Shown here: piece by piece, positions 61,501 through 64,000 of the stretch
Position numbering within the stretch: position 1 is the stretch's first letter
Layout: each line of letters begins with the position of its first letter
Source of the DNA: Quillaja saponaria
Taxonomy: Eukaryota; Streptophyta; Magnoliopsida; Fabales; Quillajaceae
Assembly (NCBI GenBank): GCA_029379385.1
Contig: CM055605.1
Coordinates: 2,949,001-3,013,000 of the forward strand
Direction of reading: 5' to 3'
Length of the DNA stretch: 64,000 bases
Position numbers and translations under genes: made by a program
The notes under the pieces: model-generated
Database searches by the model: none
What the model was told of the DNA's origin: nothing
The model's input: the letters and a program-made list of their open reading frames with translations, nothing else

Positions 61501-63316
61501 TGGTAGTTGATCATGATTTCAATACTATTTATTGCATTAATTACTACTTGTAAAAAATTTCATTTTTCAATGACTATTTTTATTGTAGCTTAACAAATGT
61601 CTGTTGGACACCCGTTAGAAAAACCATACATATTATTTATATACAAAAATTATAACAAATTATTCTATTATAAATAAATTTAGTTATTTATACTTAAAAA
61701 AGTCTGTGTAAGTTTTGAAAACAGCACAAAGCCTTTATAATTTCAATAAAATTTATGGAAATTTGGATTAATCTTACAAGGACATTCATGGCACCAGCTT
61801 TGTAATGATGGGGATGCTTTGGCCTCTTCTCTCTGGATACATAGATTAAATGAGGCAACCCACCCGAAAGTCCTTCCTTGTTCTCCCATAAAACCTGCAT
61901 AAACATCCAATTTAATTTTTTTTTCTTTTGAATATAATCAAATAGGAGACAATTTTATCTTACATAAAATATTCATTATGCATATTAGATTGTCATTTAT
62001 TTAAGATGAAATTAAATTAATATAATCAACTAACAAAATACCTTGATTATGGTTGGATGATTTTTGCGTTCTGTATTTGAGAAAACTGCAAACTCCCCGT
62101 CTCCATCAAATGGGGGGGAATTTTTGACTACATTCTCAATTTTGCGACAAAGATGTTCATACTCATCCTGAAAAATGTTGCAGAGACAAAACCCTTCACT
62201 TTGTACGTATTAGGCAGGATAAGAGAAATATTGACAAATATGGTTGGATGACTTTTCCATGTGTACGATGCTCGTGTATGGAAATTCATCTCATTATCTT
62301 AGCGAGAGTTAGTTCTATGCAGTAAGTCTTACTCGTACTTTACCAATTATAAGAGATACACTTAAAGGTGATTGGTCTCAGTAACAAGTGAATTGCAACC
62401 CCAGGAAAAGGTCATAGATTCTAATCCAGGAGTCACGCCTTTAGGAAAGATTAATTACCGTATCACACTTTACACCCAAACGAGATTAGTCTCACACCCA
62501 AAAGGGTGTAGGATTTGGGCGTATAATACTCTTAGGTTATAAAAAAAACAAAGAGAAAAAGAAGGAGTTCGCACCGTGCACAAAGTTATACCATAATGAA
62601 ACAAATTAACATTGTTTTCTATTACCTTGATTGTTTTCCATTCTTGTTGGAATTCTGATAAGTCTTCACCATTTTCACCATTGGGTATGGCCTTGTCATC
62701 AGTGAAGTATCTAAATGGAGCTCTAACTTGAACATCATACTTCTTACAAAATGGTACCCAAAGCTTAGCAAATTTAGAGGCTTCAACAAGAGAATAGAAG
62801 GTAATAGGGGAACACCCATCATCTGAAACATAACAAGCTAGCTTGTTCGCCGGATAATCAACGGCTAACAACGACAACACCGTGTTCACTGTGATTATAG
62901 GCGGTTCTAGCACCGGGTCTGCTGTTGTTACAAACATGTCAACTGAAGGAAGCTCAGGTACCCTAAAAAATTCAACATGAAATTAAGTTCTGACTGTATT
63001 ACAAAAACCATGAATAATTGCTAGATACAAATTATTATATAGGTATAGGGTTATACCTTTGCAAGAGGCGGTCTGGGTAGGTTTTGCTTTGGGCTGGAGA
63101 CCATTTGGTGCTAATAACAAGGATCCAATTGTAGGTGAACCATAACTCACATAGGAAGGCAATCAACCAAGGGACACCATAGTTTTTGAGGGAGACAATA
63201 CGATAAATGAGAAGCAAAATGAGAAAGAACAAGACTGTGATATCCATTGCTCTTCTAAGAGTGTTTCTACGCCAAACTCTTTCATGGAGAGGAAGAGAGT
63301 TTTGGTTGGGTGCCAT
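58520..63316 (-). CDS. Cellulose synthase-like protein, CslB/H clade
   Basis: Membrane GT2 glycosyltransferase of the Golgi or plasma membrane making a beta-linked wall polysaccharide; product unknown for this clade in eudicots. Exons: 63316-63057, 62962-62626, 62167-62042, 61894-61778, 61136-60924, 60800-60689, 60444-60260, 60171-59821, 59062-58520 (747 aa, all in phase, intact). Two N-terminal membrane helices lie at about 25-70. Catalytic motifs: DDG at 134-136, DCD at 297-299 ([11 protein letters not shown]), TED at 459-461, QQKRW at 499-503. Several C-terminal membrane helices follow. It lacks the N-terminal RING zinc finger of CESA proteins, and its length of about 750 aa suits CslB/H. 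Distinguishing CslB from CslH needs a tree. Intron 2 carries a probable SINE. Confidence 0.93.
62363..62548 (+). mobile_element. Probable tRNA-derived SINE in Csl intron 2
   Basis: A box A-like TGGTCTCAGTAAC (62373-62385) is followed about 30 nt later by a box B-like AGATTCTAATCC (62416-62427), then a non-coding body ending in TTAGGTTAT and an A8 tail (62541-62548). Overall size of about 186 bp and this order are typical of plant SINEs. It sits antisense to the Csl gene. A clean target duplication was not found. Confidence 0.55.
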
Positions 63317-63374
63317 TGAGTGAAACCAATTTCGGTTTTAGCTACTTAATTCTAGGTGTAATTCGTTTATGTAG

Positions 63375-63382
63375 TATATATA
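63375..63382 (-). promoter_or_regulatory. TATA box of the Csl gene
   Basis: TATATATA, 58 bp upstream of the ATG, in a CTATATATAC context on the coding strand. Implies a short 5' UTR of about 25-30 nt. Confidence 0.6.
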
Positions 63383-63875
63383 GAAAAGAAGAAAGTTGTT
63401 TAAAGCTTCATGGGATTGTGTGGAATTATTATAATGGAAAGATTCTGCAACTAGTATTAATGAAAATTTATTATATACTTTTTTTTTTCTTTTCTACCTA
63501 ATGTACAACTAATGTACATATGAGTAAATTTCTATAAATTTTATAGTCTTAGTGTAAATTACATATATTTAATTAACTAGACTGAAAATGTGATTAATTA
63601 AGGTACACGTAAATATTATATTTTTTAAAGAATATAAATATAAAAAAATAAAATAAATTTGCAAAAATAAAACAAACAAATGTATTTTTATTTGAAGATA
63701 ATTTTGATATATCTTTGAGTCAATTGCACATTTATCGTGGACCAACCACCAAAGTTGTAATATTCTTTCACTGCTAACATCATGTTAATGAAATTCTTAC
63801 AATTCTTATCGTCTTAGTCATTCAATTTATTTTTTTTAAATTTAACCATTTAAATGATTTATAATTAAAATTTAA

Positions 63876-63941
63876 ATTAAGATTAAAATTAAGATTGAGG
63901 TTAAGATTAGGGTTATAGTTAGGATTAGATTTAGAGTTAGG
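63876..63941 (+). repeat. Eleven degenerate hexamers, RTTARR type
   Basis: Eleven consecutive 6-bp units run ATTAAG, ATTAAA, ATTAAG, ATTGAG, GTTAAG, ATTAGG, GTTATA, GTTAGG, ATTAGA, TTTAGA, GTTAGG. Telomere-like in look, but the plant telomere unit is a heptamer. Confidence 0.75.
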
Positions 63942-64000
63942 ATTTAAAATAAAAATAAGTTATATTTAGAGATATATTTTAATCTTTTAAAATATTTTTT

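Larger units (their letters stand above)
63317..64000. other. Upstream region of the Csl gene
   Basis: Leader and promoter of the Csl gene on the minus strand, then AT-rich sequence and a degenerate hexamer repeat. No gene was seen. Confidence 0.5.

Noticed and set aside
1..64000. CRISPR arrays, tRNA/rRNA genes, viral insertions
   Set aside because: No regularly spaced repeats, cloverleaf-like sequences or viral coding motifs were seen on either strand.

Overview
The window is nuclear DNA from a flowering plant, most likely a woody eudicot. The basis is split genes with GT-AG introns, AT-rich spacers, and families found only in plants: a fasciclin-like arabinogalactan protein, a CYP74 enzyme, a CslB/H protein, DUF1068 and OEP61. 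No species-specific mark was recognised. I assembled twelve protein-coding genes by reading splice junctions and frames by eye and comparing with family members from memory. No RNA gene, CRISPR array or bacterial-type operon was seen.

Layout. 0.7-3.9 kb (-): fasciclin-like arabinogalactan protein. 7.8-12.5 kb (-): RHF2A-type RING-H2 E3 ligase. 14.6-15.0 kb (-): small cysteine-rich plant protein. 17.7-23.1 kb (-): OEP61/TPR7-like TPR receptor. 25.6-28.3 kb (+): DUF212 protein. 29.8-32.8 kb (+): DUF266/GT14-like glycosyltransferase. 34.2-39.0 kb (+): condensin subunit CAP-H. 41.4-44.5 kb (+): hydroperoxide lyase, CYP74B. 45.4-48.6 kb (-): DUF1068 protein. 49.0-51.4 kb (+): zinc-ribbon protein, probably DUF7815. 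52.0-56.0 kb (-): divergent CNOT9/RCD1-like protein. 58.5-63.3 kb (-): cellulose synthase-like B/H protein. The genes do not form one pathway. The FLA, the DUF266 protein and the Csl protein all have cell-wall roles, but each stands alone.

The most notable signal concerns sequence quality or gene decay. In five of the twelve genes the conserved protein continues only if a single surplus base is ignored. I count ten such places (small cysteine-rich gene 1, DUF266 2, CAP-H 5, DUF1068 1, CNOT9-like 1). All ten are +1, and each skip brings the gene to a length divisible by three with conserved sequence on both sides. The DUF7815 gene has an in-frame TAG at codon 29. Single-base gains spread over unrelated, partly essential genes look like residual insertion errors of an imperfectly polished long-read assembly more than like independent pseudogenes. 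The alternative remains open.

Spacers hold simple repeats, several short tandem duplications, a diverged tandem duplication with about 600 bp period (23.7-24.8 kb), a 717-bp terminal-inverted-repeat element just upstream of the hydroperoxide lyase promoter, and a probable tRNA-derived SINE in an intron of the Csl gene. I found no convincing previously undescribed biological system.
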